DNA of 64,000 nucleotides from Roseomonas gilardii (GCF_001941945.1 NZ_CP015583.1:4240501-4304500), one strand, 5' to 3'; positions 1-8,876 are shown, counted from the stretch's first letter. The notes: generated by a model from the sequence alone, not told the origin. Numbers and translations are program-made.

Positions 1-821
1 TGTAGGGCGAGTTGAAGTTGTACGGGAAGCGGATGCCGAAGATCCGCGCCAGCCCGATGGCCATGTCGGAATAGGCCGAGAAATCGAAGTACAGGCCGAG
101 CGAGAAGGCCAGCACCGCCATCCAGGCTTCCGCCATCGCCGGCTGCGCCGCCCCGGCGAAGACCGGCGTCGCCAGCGCGCTCACCGGATCGGCCAGCAGC
201 ATCTTCTTCACCAGCCCGGTGACGAAGAGCGCGAGACCCGCCGCCGCGTCCTCGCTGCGGAAGCGGAAGGTCCGGGGCGCGCGGAACTGCGGGATCAACT
301 CGTGATGATGGACGATCGGCCCCGCGATGAGATGCGGGAAGAAGGTGACGAAGAGCGCGTAGTCGAGCAGGCCATAGGCTTCGCCGCGGCCGCACCCGCA
401 ATCCACCAGATAGGCGATCTGCACGAAGGTGTAGAAGGAGATGGCGAGCGGCAGCACCACCGCGTCCAAGGCGAGGTCCAGCCCCGTCAGCGCGCCCAGG
501 TTCTGCGCCAGGAAGCCGGCATACTTGTACCAGCCGAGCAGCAGCAGGTTGCCGCCGACGCCGAGCGCCACGAGCCATCGTGCCAGCCTGGGCCGGCCCT
601 GCCGCACCCGCAGAATGGTCCGGCCGAGCATATGGTTGACCAGGATCGAGAGCAGCAGCAGCCCGAGGAACTCCACGCTCCACCAGCCATAGAAGACCAG
701 CGAGGCCAGCAGCATCCAGAGCCGCGCGCCCTGCATCCCGGCGAAGCGTGCGCAGAGGAAGAAGCCCGCCGCCGTGGCCGGCAGGAAGCCCAGGATGAAG
801 ACATGCGAGTTGAACAGCATG
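1..821 (-). CDS. MBOAT-family O-acyltransferase (AlgI/DltB-like), partial
   Basis: A membrane-bound O-acyltransferase that would move acetyl groups across the inner membrane onto an exported glycan. The frame is open from an ATG at 821 to the window edge, about 273 codons, so the C-terminal part, including the usual catalytic His, lies outside. Visible are several hydrophobic segments and, near residue 255, the family stretch FDFSAYSDMAIGLARIFG, typical of AlgI-like proteins. The start lies six bases behind the stop of the SGNH-like gene, so the two are probably one transcript. This pairing is the common transfer module for acetylation of exopolysaccharide. The glycan target cannot be told from this window. 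Confidence 0.88.
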
Positions 822-826
822 GCCGG

Positions 827-1864
827 CTACTCCGCCGATCCGCCGACCAGGCCGCGTTCCGCCATGCGGCGCGCCAGGTGATCGGTGAAGTCGCGGTGGT
901 TCGGGTAGAGCAGGTGCGCCGCATCGGCGAAGCGCGCATCGGGCCAGGGCAGGGCGCGACCGTCGATCACGCGCCGGGCATCGCCGCCCAGCGCTTCGGT
1001 CACCGCCTGCGTCCAGTCCCGCACCAGCCGGCCCTGCGGATCGTAGAGCCGGCTCCATTCCGGCTTGGCCGGCAGCGTCGCCACCACCAGCGTCACGCCT
1101 CTGTCCGCCAGCATCGCATCGAAGCTCCGCAGCGCGGCGAAGCAGTCGGGATCGAGCACCGGCGCCGGCTGGTAGGAAGCAGGCCGCACCAGGATGCTGG
1201 AGCCCAGCGGGTCGGTCATCGCGTCCTCGGGGGACAGCGAGGTGCCGCGCCAGCGGGTAAGCGCCTCCCGCGCCAGGTAGAGCGGGCGGAAGCCGGTGAG
1301 ATAGGGCAGCCAACTCGGCACCTGCCCGGCGAGGTAGGCGCGGGCGAGATCCTCGTCCACGAAGGCGGAGTCCTGCGGGCCGCAGCTCTCGAAGTCGCGT
1401 GGCGCCATCACCGTGAGCACGGTGCGCAGACGCGGCGTGCGCTCCAGCAGCAGCCCGGTGAGGAAGGCTGTCTGGTCCACGTGCAGGAAGCAGGGCGCGG
1501 CATTGTAGGCCCGCACCCCCGGCAGCCGCCGCTCTAGCAGCCCCATGTCGAGATTGCGCCAAGTGACGGAGGAGCCGACCGCGATCAGCGTACGGTCCCC
1601 CAGCGGCGCATCCCTCAGCAGGGCGAGCTTGCCGTCGATGCAGTCGGTGGCCGCCAGCGGCGGGGGTGGCAGCAGCGCCCGGCGGGCCAGCGCCATGTGC
1701 AACCCGGCCAGGGCACCGATCCCGCCCAGGAAGAGGCCCAGGAAGACCAGCAGGAAGCGGCGCGCCGGGCGGTGGGCCTCACGCTCCATCTGGGGCGGAT
1801 GTGCGGCCTCCCGATCGGGGCGGCCAAGGGAAGGGGACGACGGGGCGTAGCTGGTGTCGGCCAT
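827..1864 (-). CDS. SGNH-like O-acetyltransferase partner protein, membrane-anchored
   Basis: About 345 residues. An N-terminal basic stretch is followed by one hydrophobic segment (around residues 36-60) that should anchor it in the inner membrane with the rest in the periplasm. The frame contains AVGSSVTW, a GxS-type nucleophile block, and near the C-terminus DAAHLLYPN, a D-x-x-H block, the pattern of AlgX/AlgJ-like SGNH proteins. The start at 1864 is chosen because GGAGG lies six bases upstream; an in-frame ATG further upstream has no such site. With the MBOAT gene directly downstream it probably completes acetyl transfer to an exported polymer. Family recognised from motifs and context only. 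Confidence 0.7.
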   Translation of the reverse strand: MADTSYAPSSPSLGRPDREAAHPPQMEREAHRPARRFLLVFLGLFLGGIGALAGLHMALARRALLPPPPLAATDCIDGKLALLRDAPLGDRTLIAVGSSVTWRNLDMGLLERRLPGVRAYNAAPCFLHVDQTAFLTGLLLERTPRLRTVLTVMAPRDFESCGPQDSAFVDEDLARAYLAGQVPSWLPYLTGFRPLYLAREALTRWRGTSLSPEDAMTDPLGSSILVRPASYQPAPVLDPDCFAALRSFDAMLADRGVTLVVATLPAKPEWSRLYDPQGRLVRDWTQAVTEALGGDARRVIDGRALPWPDARFADAAHLLYPNHRDFTDHLARRMAERGLVGGSAE

Positions 1865-2217
1865 GGAAGGCCTCCAGTCGAGCGCCATGCCAGGCCGGAA
1901 GAGCCGAAGCAGACGGAATCGATGACGGTATGGTGCTTGTTCCCAAGCCCAGGACGGTGACGGCTCCCGCAATGCCCGCTCGCGGTCCCGCATCCAGGCC
2001 GTGCCATCCCCTCCCGGGGTGGCGAAACGGCATGGGCGGCAACCGGTCGGTCGCGCGGGGAGGCGGCAGCGGTCTAGGGCGGGCTGGTCATCGAGTCGTC
2101 TTCAATTCCAGGAAACGGTTCAGAATTGAGATTAGTCTGACCGGATGAGGAAGTGCCGCCCAGCCCCCTTCCCATCACATCATCATTTTGTGATCGAGGG
2201 CCCGAAGGAGCGCATCC
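1865..2217. other. Intergenic region upstream of the O-acetylation pair
   Basis: No convincing gene. An AT-richer patch at 2101-2140 carries a perfect 7-base inverted repeat (TCAATTC at 2102-2108, GAATTGA at 2123-2129, 14-base spacer) and may hold the leftward promoter of the SGNH-MBOAT pair. A second weak hairpin (ATCAC at 2174-2178, GTGAT at 2190-2194) lies just behind the LysR gene and could be part of its transcription end. Confidence 0.4.
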
Positions 2218-3168
2218 TCATTCCTCTGGCCCGGCCGCCTCGCCACCCCTCGCCGCGCCGACCTCCCGCGCCACCGCCAGCAGCAGCCGGCGCAGCCAGG
2301 CATGTCCGCCATCCGCCTCGAAGCGCCGGTGGAAGATCATCGACAGCCGTGTGTGCTGGATCTCCACCGGCACCGGCCGCAGCACCAGCCCATGCGCCTC
2401 CGCCATGCGATGCGCGAGGCGGGCGGACAGCGTCATCACCATCCCGGTGCGCTTCAGGATCTCCGGCACCGCCGCCAGATGCGCCACCACCGCCCCCAGG
2501 CGGCGGGGATGCCCCGCCTTGCGTAGCGGCTCGTCCAGCGCCCCGTCGCGCGATCCGTTGGGCGAGTGCAGCAGGTGCGGGAAGGCGGTGAAGCGCTCCA
2601 CCGTCAGTTCCCCCTCGCAGAGCGGGTGGTCCGGCCGCAGCAGCACGCAGAACTCCTCCGGCAGCAGCCGCAACCGCGTATAGAGGCTCGGCGGTTCCGG
2701 CAGCACGCCGATGGCCAGGTGCACCGCGCCGGCTTCCAGCAGCGCCTCGGCATTGGTGCGGTCGCCATGGCGGATCGCGAGCAGGCAGCCCGGTGCCTCC
2801 CGCGCCATCCGTTCCAGCAGCGGCGGCGCCAGGATCGCCTCGGCATACTCGCTCATCGCCACGGGAAAGACCCGCTCGGAGGTGGCGGGCTCGAAGGGCG
2901 CCTGCGCCGCCAGGGTCTCGCGCAGCTTCTCCAGCGTCTCGGCCACCGGCCCGGCGAGCGACATGGCCAGCGCCGTCGGCTCCACCCCGCCCGGGGCGCG
3001 CAGGAAGAGCTCGTCGCCCAGCATCGTCCGCAGCCGCGCCAGGGCGTTGGAAACGGCGGGCTGCGACAGGTTCAGCCGCGCCGCCGCCCGGGTGACGTGC
3101 CGCTCCCGCGCCACGGCGTCGAAGACGCGCAGCAGGTTGAGGTCGAGATTGCAGGGATCCGCTGTCAT
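2218..3168 (-). CDS. LysR-family transcriptional regulator
   Basis: About 316 residues, the usual LysR length. Residues 8-66 form the winged helix-turn-helix, beginning DLNLLRVFDAVARERHVTRA and containing the recognition stretch LSQPAVSNALARLR. The remainder is an effector-binding domain of NodD/PcpR-like type. Many LysR proteins control a neighbouring gene divergently, but here both neighbours lie on the same strand, so the target is unknown. The start at 3168 is chosen because the HTH begins right after it; the frame stays open upstream but that part reads as arginine/proline-rich noise. The inducer cannot be predicted. Confidence 0.9.
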   Translation of the reverse strand: MTADPCNLDLNLLRVFDAVARERHVTRAAARLNLSQPAVSNALARLRTMLGDELFLRAPGGVEPTALAMSLAGPVAETLEKLRETLAAQAPFEPATSERVFPVAMSEYAEAILAPPLLERMAREAPGCLLAIRHGDRTNAEALLEAGAVHLAIGVLPEPPSLYTRLRLLPEEFCVLLRPDHPLCEGELTVERFTAFPHLLHSPNGSRDGALDEPLRKAGHPRRLGAVVAHLAAVPEILKRTGMVMTLSARLAHRMAEAHGLVLRPVPVEIQHTRLSMIFHRRFEADGGHAWLRRLLLAVAREVGAARGGEAAGPEE

Positions 3169-3297
3169 GGCTCCGGGGAGGTTGGGCGCTCGGCGCCGCC
3201 AGGGGAAGGGGCCCCGCCGCCGGGCAGGCCCCCGGAGGCAGGCGGTGCCCCGGGCGTCTGGCACCGGGCGGAGTCGTCCCCGGGGGAGCGCCCGCCC

Positions 3298-3681
3298 TCA
3301 GCTCCGCCGCAGGGCGCTGCCGTAGAACACCAGGATGCTGCGGTTGAGCAGGAGGATCTGCGCGCGCGACAGGGGAAGGGAGCCGCAGCGCGGGTCGAAG
3401 AGAGCGTGGCGCAGGTCCTCGTAGAGGGGGCGAAGCTCCTGGCGCATGGGCGGGCGGCGATAGGCGGGGCGGACGGCCAGCACGCGGCCCGAGGCATCCA
3501 CCTGGATCTCGAATTCCAGCACGGCATCCGGCGGCACGGGCACGTCGCCGCGGCAGGGGGCGATGTGACGGATCAGCGTTCCGACGAGCTGCGCCGAGGA
3601 ATCGTGCGGGGCGTCCTGCGCCCGGGCGGCGGGTGGGAGGAAAGGAAGCAGCGCCAGCAGGGCAAGGGCGCGGCGGCGCAT
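3298..3681 (-). CDS. Small secreted protein resembling a TonB/TolA C-terminal domain
   Basis: 127 residues with a clear signal peptide (MRRRALALLALLPFLPPAARA, cleavage after the ARA). The mature part contains LEFEIQVDASGRVLAVRP followed by a helix, which resembles the C-terminal fold shared by TonB, TolA and related energy-transduction proteins. There is no transmembrane anchor besides the signal, so it probably stays periplasmic. It follows the OlsB-like gene by eight bases and the Fur gene is upstream of that, so the three are likely cotranscribed. The assignment to the TonB-like fold is tentative. It could equally be a hypothetical envelope protein. Confidence 0.7.
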   Translation of the reverse strand: MRRRALALLALLPFLPPAARAQDAPHDSSAQLVGTLIRHIAPCRGDVPVPPDAVLEFEIQVDASGRVLAVRPAYRRPPMRQELRPLYEDLRHALFDPRCGSLPLSRAQILLLNRSILVFYGSALRRS

Positions 3682-3689
3682 GGCCGGTG

Positions 3690-4538
3690 CTATTCCGAGT
3701 TCCAGCCCGCCTTGCGCTCGTAATGCTTGAAGTACTTCTCGGTGACCTGGTCGGTCTTCACCACGACGCAGACATCGGTGGTGTTGAACTGGTGATCCAC
3801 CACGGCGCCGTCGCCGACGAAGCCGCCGAGACGCAGATAGCCCTTCACCAGCGGCGGCAGGTCCGCCAGCGCGTGGCGGCCGACCTGCGACGGATCGAGC
3901 CGCACCATGCTCTCGTAGCGGTCGGGCAGGGCGCGGGGCCGCAGGTGCGGCGGCGCCATATGGTTGAGGGCGAGATAGGTCAGCGGCTCCGCCAGCGCGT
4001 CCAGGTCCGTGCCGGGCAGGGAGGCGCAGCCGAACATCACCTCGACCCGGTGCTTGTGCACATAGGCGGCGATGCCGCGCCAGAGGAGCTGCAGGCTGCC
4101 GCGCGTGCGGTGGTTCTCCCCGACGCAGGAACGGCCCAGTTCGAGGATCTGCCCCGGCAGGTCGAGCAGCGGGGTGAGGTCGTACTCGTCGGCGGAGTAG
4201 AAGCGGCCGATCAGCGACGCGGCCTCGCGCCGGATGAGGCGGTAGGTGCCGACCACCGATTCCGGGCCTTCGCCGAGGCTGTGGTCCACCACCAGCAGGT
4301 GGTCCGCCACCGCGTCATAGGCATCGACATCGCGGCCGGGGCGCATGTCCGGCGTGGGACGCGCGCCCATCTCCTCGTAGAAGACCTTCCAGCGCAGGGC
4401 CTGGGCGGCCTCGATCTCCCAGTCCCGTGCCGCGATCCGCACACCGAGCTCGCCGGCGCGCAGCTCTCCGAAGCCGGCATCGGTCATGGGAGGGGGGCCA
4501 TGGAATTTGTCACGGATCACCCCCTGGACCACGCTCAT
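3690..4538 (-). CDS. OlsB-like N-acyltransferase (GNAT superfamily)
   Basis: 282 residues. The family transfers a 3-hydroxy fatty acid from acyl carrier protein to ornithine, giving lyso-ornithine lipid, or related N-acyl amino acids. Conserved features are LRWKVFYEEMGA near residue 50, the VVGTYRLIR strand, and LELGRSCVGENHRTRGSLQLLW near residue 130, all typical of the OlsB/hemolysin-like GNAT group. No olsA-type O-acyltransferase adjoins it, although a DUF374 acyltransferase lies 37 kb away. Its start overlaps the stop of the Fur gene by four bases (ATGA), so translation is probably coupled. Ornithine as substrate is an inference from family. Confidence 0.8.
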   Translation of the reverse strand: MSVVQGVIRDKFHGPPPMTDAGFGELRAGELGVRIAARDWEIEAAQALRWKVFYEEMGARPTPDMRPGRDVDAYDAVADHLLVVDHSLGEGPESVVGTYRLIRREAASLIGRFYSADEYDLTPLLDLPGQILELGRSCVGENHRTRGSLQLLWRGIAAYVHKHRVEVMFGCASLPGTDLDALAEPLTYLALNHMAPPHLRPRALPDRYESMVRLDPSQVGRHALADLPPLVKGYLRLGGFVGDGAVVDHQFNTTDVCVVVKTDQVTEKYFKHYERKAGWNSE

Positions 4539-5002
4539 CCTTCGCCGTCCGTATCCCGTTGCCGCGCCAGGGCCTCGCCCTTGGGCTTGCGGCCGAAGAG
4601 TTCCAGCCGCTGGCCGATCAGGGAGAAGCCGAGCCGCGCGGCGATCTCCTGCACCAGGCGCTCATGCGCGGCGTCCTCGAACTCGATCACCTTGCCCGAG
4701 TCGACATCGATCAGGTGGTAATGATGGCCATGGTCCGTCGGCTCATAGCGGGCGCGGCCGCCGCCGAAGTCATGGCGCTCCAGGATGCCCTTTTCCTCCA
4801 GCAGCCGGACGGTGCGGTAGACGGTGGCGATGGAGACCTTGGAGTCGATGGCGAGCGCCCTGCGGTACACCTCCTCGACATCCGGGTGGTCCTGGGCCTC
4901 GCTCAGCACGCGCGCGATCAGCCGGCGCTGGCCGGTCATCTTGAGCCCGCGCTCGACGCAGAGGCGCTCGATGCGGGAGGGGTCTGGGCGTGCTGCGTCC
5001 AT
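4535..5002 (-). CDS. fur: Fur-family metal-responsive regulator
   Basis: 155 residues. The N-terminal winged helix includes KMTGQRRLIARVL and the recognition segment SIATVYRTVRLLEEKGI, both standard for Fur. The dimerisation part has DHGHHYHLIDVDSGKVIEF, the His-rich metal site. The whole protein has a single cysteine, so the C-terminal CxxC structural zinc site of enterobacterial Fur is absent, as in alphaproteobacterial Fur/Mur proteins. Whether it senses iron or manganese cannot be decided. It heads a likely operon with the OlsB-like gene (four-base overlap) and the small secreted protein. A Zur assignment is less likely because Zur proteins usually retain the cysteine sites. Confidence 0.9.
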   Translation of the reverse strand: MDAARPDPSRIERLCVERGLKMTGQRRLIARVLSEAQDHPDVEEVYRRALAIDSKVSIATVYRTVRLLEEKGILERHDFGGGRARYEPTDHGHHYHLIDVDSGKVIEFEDAAHERLVQEIAARLGFSLIGQRLELFGRKPKGEALARQRDTDGEG

Positions 5003-5085
5003 GCGTCCGTTCTAGTCTTGTCCCCGGCGGAGCGGGAAGGGCCGTCCAGGCGGCACATTACCCACCCCTGGCCCTCCACGGCAAA

Positions 5086-5112
5086 CATGACGGGTCGGCG
5101 ACACCCGTCATG
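5086..5112 (-). terminator. Hairpin terminator behind mucR
   Basis: A perfect 10-base inverted repeat (CATGACGGGT and ACCCGTCATG) with a seven-base loop lies 11 bases behind the mucR stop. Read leftward the stem runs into TTTG, a short U-run, so it fits a weak Rho-independent terminator separating mucR from fur. Confidence 0.55.
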
Positions 5113-5122
5113 CTGTGGCGTC

Positions 5123-5566
5123 TCAGCCGCCCGCGCGGCGGCTCCGGCCCCGCGGGCGCGTTCCCAGGCCGATGCTCTTGGCCAGGGAGGAGCGGTGCTG
5201 GGCATAGTTCGCGGCGACCATCGGATAGTCCGGCGGCAGGCCCCAGCGCTCGCGGTACTGCTCGGGCGTCAGGTTGTAGTGCGTCATCAGGTGCCGCTTG
5301 AGCATCTTGAGCTTCTTGCCGTCCTCGAGACAGACGAGATAGTCGGGCGTGATGCTCTTCTTCACCGGCACGGCAGGTTCCGGGCGGGTCACCGGCGCCG
5401 GCTCGGCCGGCTTGCCAAGACCGAGGAGCGCGCGGTGGACTTCCGTGATCAGCCCGGGCAAGTCATTGTGCTGGACACTGTTGTTGGAGACGTGTGCTGC
5501 GACGATCTGAGCCGTCAGAGCCAGTACGTCGCCACGTGTCTCTTCCTGGGCCGGCGCATCGGCCAT
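5123..5566 (-). CDS. MucR/Ros-family zinc-finger transcriptional regulator
   Basis: 147 residues, the usual length of this alphaproteobacterial family that controls exopolysaccharide, motility and virulence genes by binding AT-rich DNA. Residues 70-125 include the diagnostic block: a cysteine (YLVCLEDGKKLKMLKRHLMTHY shows one Cys and two His) followed by LTPEQYRERWGLP. The start at 5566 is chosen because AAGGAG sits seven bases upstream; an in-frame ATG seven codons earlier lacks this. It is transcribed divergently from the TusA-like gene. It could in principle regulate the acetylation genes at the left edge, but nothing in the sequence shows it. Confidence 0.93.
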   Translation of the reverse strand: MADAPAQEETRGDVLALTAQIVAAHVSNNSVQHNDLPGLITEVHRALLGLGKPAEPAPVTRPEPAVPVKKSITPDYLVCLEDGKKLKMLKRHLMTHYNLTPEQYRERWGLPPDYPMVAANYAQHRSSLAKSIGLGTRPRGRSRRAGG

Positions 5567-5682
5567 GTTGACTCTCCTTGAGATCATAGTCCCGGATCAC
5601 CCGCACAATATCTCTGGAATTTGGCGGGAACCTGCACGAACCTAAATAGACGTGGCCGGGCAGAAAAACAACAGGAGGTTTC

Positions 5683-5943
5683 ATGATCAGTTCAGGTGAA
5701 GAAGAGTTGCTCGACTATGATTCGCGTATCGACATCACACGCGACACTTGCCCCATGACCTTCGTCCGGACACGCCTCGCCCTGGATCGCATGGCGCCGG
5801 GACAGGTTCTTCTGGTGGAGATGCGCGGCGCCGAACCGGTGCGGAACGTGCCCCGCACGGCGGTGGAGCAGGGCCATGAGGTCCTGTCGCAGGACGAGGC
5901 GGGGGACGGGCTGGTACGGCTCTGGCTTCGCCGCGGGGGCTGA
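5683..5943 (+). CDS. TusA-like sulfurtransferase family protein
   Basis: 86 residues. The TusA fold carries persulfide sulfur on one cysteine. Here Cys23 sits in DTCPMTFVRTRLALD, the CPxP-like start of the first helix, with M replacing the more usual hydrophobic residue and T replacing the second proline. The C-terminal GHEVLSQDEAGDGLVRLWLRR matches the final strands of the family. AGGAGG lies five bases before the ATG. It stands alone between the divergent mucR and repeat copy A; no tusBCDE, dsr or sulfur-oxidation genes are near. The sulfur acceptor is unknown. Confidence 0.85.
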   Translation: MISSGEEELLDYDSRIDITRDTCPMTFVRTRLALDRMAPGQVLLVEMRGAEPVRNVPRTAVEQGHEVLSQDEAGDGLVRLWLRRGG

Positions 5944-6000
5944 CGGAGCAGTTCCGGCTTCGTGCGGCGCTGGCCACGCATCACATCTGGCGTCGCGCTG

Positions 6001-6304
6001 CCCCCCGGGGGGACAAGGCTCCGCCTTTTCCCCCCGGACCCCCCTTATCCGCCAGGATCCTGCGGACCCTGGACCCCATTCGTTGGCGCCTGCTGACGCC
6101 GGATCGCGCCGGAGAGCCAGGCTCTCCGGCGACTGCCGGTGCCGCCAGCAAGGAAATGGTGATTTCTTCTTCGGGAGCCCCGCTGACGGTTGCCACAGGC
6201 ACCAACGAAAGCCCCGGGACCCGGGGACCGGCTTTTCGGTCCCCCACCATGGTCATGGGCGGTGTGGGGGTCTCGGGGGCGAGGCGGAGCCTCGCCCTCG
6301 GGGG
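6001..6304 (+). repeat. Dispersed palindromic intergenic element, copy A
   Basis: About 304 bases filling the gap between the converging TusA-like gene and trpA. It starts with a GC hairpin built on AAGGC/GCCTT, continues with a near-invariant stretch (ATCCGCCAGGA, then CCTGGACCC), a perfect 11-base stem CGCCGGAGAGC/GCTCTCCGGCG near 6107-6131, a pyrimidine tract, a GGGACCG/CGGTCCC hairpin near 6223-6244, and ends in a GGCGAGGC/GCCTCGCC hairpin. Same layout and orientation as copies B to F. Not protein-coding: reading frames across it are shifted differently in every copy. Confidence 0.85.
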
Positions 6305-6356
6305 TTGAACACCAAGTGCGCGGGCAGGAACGGTGGCGAAAAGCCGCCATGCCGGA

Positions 6357-7232
6357 TCAGGCCGGGACGCGAGCCTCGTGGACGGCTTCGGCCAGGGCGC
6401 GCACATGGTCGTGCACCCTGCGCACCGTCTCCGGCCCGGCGCGGCCCTCCGAATCGAGCGTGGAGGCCAGGGTTTCGACCAGCGCCGTGCCCACCACCGC
6501 CGCATCGGCCACGCGCGCCGCCTCGGCCGCCTGTTCCGGCGTGCGGATGCCGAAGCCGATGCCGATCGGCAGCGCCGTCGCGGCGCGGATACGGCCGACA
6601 TTGCGGCGCAGCTCCTCCGCCGCGGCGGAGCGTGTGCCGGTGATGCCGGTGATGGAGACATGGTAGACGAAGCCGCCCGCGCCATCGAGGGCATAGGGCA
6701 GGCGGGCGTCGTCCGTGGTGGGGGCGATCAGCCGGATCAGGTCCAGCCCCTGCGCCGTGGCGAAGGGCGCCAGCTCGTCCGCTTCCTCGGGCGGCATGTC
6801 CACCACGATCAGCCCGTCCACCCCGGCTGCCGCGGCATCGGCGCAGAAGCGCTCGGCGCCATAGGCCAGGATCGGGTTCAGGTAGCCCATCAGCACCACG
6901 GGCACCGCGTCCTCGGCGGCGCGGAAGCCGCGCACCATCTCCAGGACCCCCGCCAGGGTGGCGCCGGCCTTCAGCGCGCGCAGCCCGGCGCGCTGGATCG
7001 CGGGGCCGTCGGCCGCCGGGTCGGTGAAGGGCACGCCGAGCTCGATCAGATCCGCGCCCGCCGCCGGCAGGCCGGCCAGCAGGGCGCGGGAGGTGTCCAG
7101 GTCGGGGTCGTAGGCCTGCAGGTAGGGGATCATCGCCGCTTTGCCCTGCGCCTTCAGCGCGGCAAAGCGGGCGGCGATGCGGCCCGCGCGGTGATGATCC
7201 TGGCGCTGGTGGTCCTTGTGCTGCGCGGTCAT
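6357..7232 (-). CDS. trpA: Tryptophan synthase alpha subunit
   Basis: 291 residues, with an N-terminal extension of about 25 His/Arg-rich residues before the barrel (family usual about 268). It cleaves indole-3-glycerol phosphate to indole and glyceraldehyde 3-phosphate, passing indole to TrpB. Catalytic Glu is in DLIELGVPFTDP and catalytic Asp in DPAADGP a few residues later; GYLNPILAYG and the phosphate-binding GIGFGIRTPEQ loop are also intact. The trpB stop and this ATG share one base (TGATG), so translation is coupled. In many alphaproteobacteria trpA is followed by accD-folC; here it is followed by a repeat copy instead. Confidence 0.97.
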   Translation of the reverse strand: MTAQHKDHQRQDHHRAGRIAARFAALKAQGKAAMIPYLQAYDPDLDTSRALLAGLPAAGADLIELGVPFTDPAADGPAIQRAGLRALKAGATLAGVLEMVRGFRAAEDAVPVVLMGYLNPILAYGAERFCADAAAAGVDGLIVVDMPPEEADELAPFATAQGLDLIRLIAPTTDDARLPYALDGAGGFVYHVSITGITGTRSAAAEELRRNVGRIRAATALPIGIGFGIRTPEQAAEAARVADAAVVGTALVETLASTLDSEGRAGPETVRRVHDHVRALAEAVHEARVPA

Positions 7233-8449
7233 CAGATCTCGGCCCCCAGGTGATGCGCCACGGTGAAGATGTCCTTATCGCCACGCCCGCTGAGGTTCAG
7301 CACGATGGTCTGGTCCTGACGCATGGTAGGCGCCAGCTTCATGACATGCGCCAGCCCATGCGCGGATTCGAGGGCGGGGATGATGCCTTCCAGCCGCGAG
7401 CAGAGCTGGAAGGCCTCCAGCGCCTCCGCATCGGTGGCGGAGACGTATTGCACGCGCCCGATCTCGTGCAGCCAGGAATGCTCCGGCCCGATGCCGGGAT
7501 AGTCCAGCCCGGCGGAGATGGAATGCGCCTCGGTGATCTGGCCTTCCGGCGTCTGCAACAGGTAGGTGCGGTTGCCATGCAGCACACCGGGCTGGCCGCC
7601 GTTGATGGTCGCCGCGTGCTCGCCGCTCTCGATGCCGCGCCCTGCCGCCTCGACGCCGTAGATCTGCACGGATTCATCGTCGAGGAAGGGGTGGAACAGG
7701 CCCATGGCCGAGGAGCCGCCGCCCACGGCGCAGACCAGCGCGTCCGGCAGGCGGCCTTCCAGCGCCATGTGTTGCTCCCGCACCTCGTCGCCGATCACGC
7801 ACTGGAAGTCGCGCACCATCTCCGGATAGGGGGCGGGGCCGGCCACCGTGCCGATGCAGAAATAGGTGTCGTGCACATGCGCGACCCAGTGGCGCAGCGC
7901 CTCGTTCATCGCGTCCTTCAGCGTCGCGGCGCCGGAGGTCACGGATTCCACTTCCGCGCCCAGCAGCTTCATGCGGAAGACGTTGGGCTTCTGCCGCTCC
8001 ACATCCGTGGCGCCCATGAAAACGGTGCAGGGCAGGTCGAACAGGGCGCAGGCCGTGGCGGTGGCCACGCCGTGCTGCCCGGCGCCGGTCTCGGCGATCA
8101 CACGGGTCTTGCCCATGCGCCTGGCCAGCAGCATTTGCCCGAGCACGGCATTGATCTTGTGCGCGCCGGTGTGGTTCAGCTCCTCGCGCTTCAGATAGAC
8201 CTTGGCGCCGCCCAGGTGCTTCGTCAGCCGTTCCGCGAACCAGAGGGGCGAGGGCCGGCCCACATAGTCCTTCAGCAGCAGGCGCCACTCCGCCTCGAAG
8301 GACGGGTCCTTGCGCGCCGCGTCATAGGCGGCCTGGACCTCCAGGATGTTCGGCATCAGCGTCTCGGCCACGAAACGGCCGCCGAAGCCGCCGAAGCGGC
8401 CGCGGCTGTCGGGGCCGGAGCGCAGGCTGTTGGGCAGGGTCTCGTTCAT
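7232..8449 (-). CDS. trpB: Tryptophan synthase beta subunit
   Basis: 405 residues, normal length. A pyridoxal-phosphate enzyme joining indole and serine to tryptophan. The PLP lysine is in [11 protein letters not shown] near residue 90; [12 protein letters not shown] and the glycine-rich phosphate loop [10 protein letters not shown] are intact. The start at 8449 is chosen because the sequence [10 protein letters not shown] leads straight into the conserved [11 protein letters not shown] block and GAGG lies about ten bases upstream. The reading frame upstream runs into repeat copy B and is not coding. trpF, often next to trpB, is absent here. A small hairpin at 8519-8537 lies in the leader region. 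Confidence 0.97.
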   Translation of the reverse strand: MNETLPNSLRSGPDSRGRFGGFGGRFVAETLMPNILEVQAAYDAARKDPSFEAEWRLLLKDYVGRPSPLWFAERLTKHLGGAKVYLKREELNHTGAHKINAVLGQMLLARRMGKTRVIAETGAGQHGVATATACALFDLPCTVFMGATDVERQKPNVFRMKLLGAEVESVTSGAATLKDAMNEALRHWVAHVHDTYFCIGTVAGPAPYPEMVRDFQCVIGDEVREQHMALEGRLPDALVCAVGGGSSAMGLFHPFLDDESVQIYGVEAAGRGIESGEHAATINGGQPGVLHGNRTYLLQTPEGQITEAHSISAGLDYPGIGPEHSWLHEIGRVQYVSATDAEALEAFQLCSRLEGIIPALESAHGLAHVMKLAPTMRQDQTIVLNLSGRGDKDIFTVAHHLGAEI

Positions 8450-8518
8450 CGGGGGCGTCCTCTGGTCCAGAGAGCAGATAGCGCGCGCGAACGGATTGCG
8501 ACAGGGCAGGAAAGGTGG

Positions 8519-8537
8519 GGCTGGTGTGGCACCAGCC
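8519..8537 (-). promoter_or_regulatory. Leader-region hairpin upstream of trpB
   Basis: A perfect 8-base stem (GGCTGGTG and CACCAGCC) with a three-base loop lies 70-88 bases before the trpB start. It could be a leader structure or the end of upstream transcription. No Trp-rich leader peptide was seen, so classical attenuation is not supported. Confidence 0.3.
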
Positions 8538-8565
8538 GGCACGCTTGCCGTCCGGCGTTGCGCTG

Positions 8566-8876
8566 TCCCCGGGGGGAAGGCTCTGCCTTCGCCCCCGGAC
8601 CCCCCCATCCGCCAGGACGCTGCGCGCCCTGGACCCCATTCGCTGGCACCGGCTGTGGCCAGGTCGCGCCGGAGAGCATGGCTCTCCGGCGACTGCGGTC
8701 GCCACCAGCGCGGATCATGTATTTTTCTTCTCTTCGGGAGCCCCGCTGATCCACCTGCTCTCCGGGATCGGGCCGCGGGCTACGGCTGCCGCGGGAACCA
8801 ACTCAAGCCCGAGGTCCGGGGACCGGCTTCGGTCCCCAGCGGAGAGGGTTCGGGAGAGGCAGCGCCTCTCCCGGGG
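8566..8876 (+). repeat. Dispersed palindromic intergenic element, copy B
   Basis: About 311 bases between trpB (start side) and the TVP38-family gene (stop side). It shares the four-hairpin plan: GGGGGGAAGGC start hairpin, CGCCGGAGAGC/GCTCTCCGGCG with an ATG loop near 8667-8691, GGGGACCG/CGGTCCCC near 8818-8836, and an end hairpin GGGAGAGGC/GCCTCTCCC. The end stem differs from copies A, E and F in both arms, so pairing is kept. Together with copy A it brackets trpBA as direct repeats. Confidence 0.85.

Noticed and set aside
302-1537. Long plus-strand open frame opposite the O-acetylation pair
   Set aside because: It is Gln/Arg/His-rich with no domain, while the minus strand shows clear MBOAT and SGNH-like motifs across the same bases.
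2102-2129. Seven-base inverted repeat TCAATTC/GAATTGA as a regulator operator
   Set aside because: Too short with a 14-base spacer to assign to any regulator family; kept only as a remark on the intergenic region.
8519-8537. Classical Trp attenuator before trpB
   Set aside because: A hairpin exists, but no leader peptide with tandem Trp codons and no alternative stem was found.
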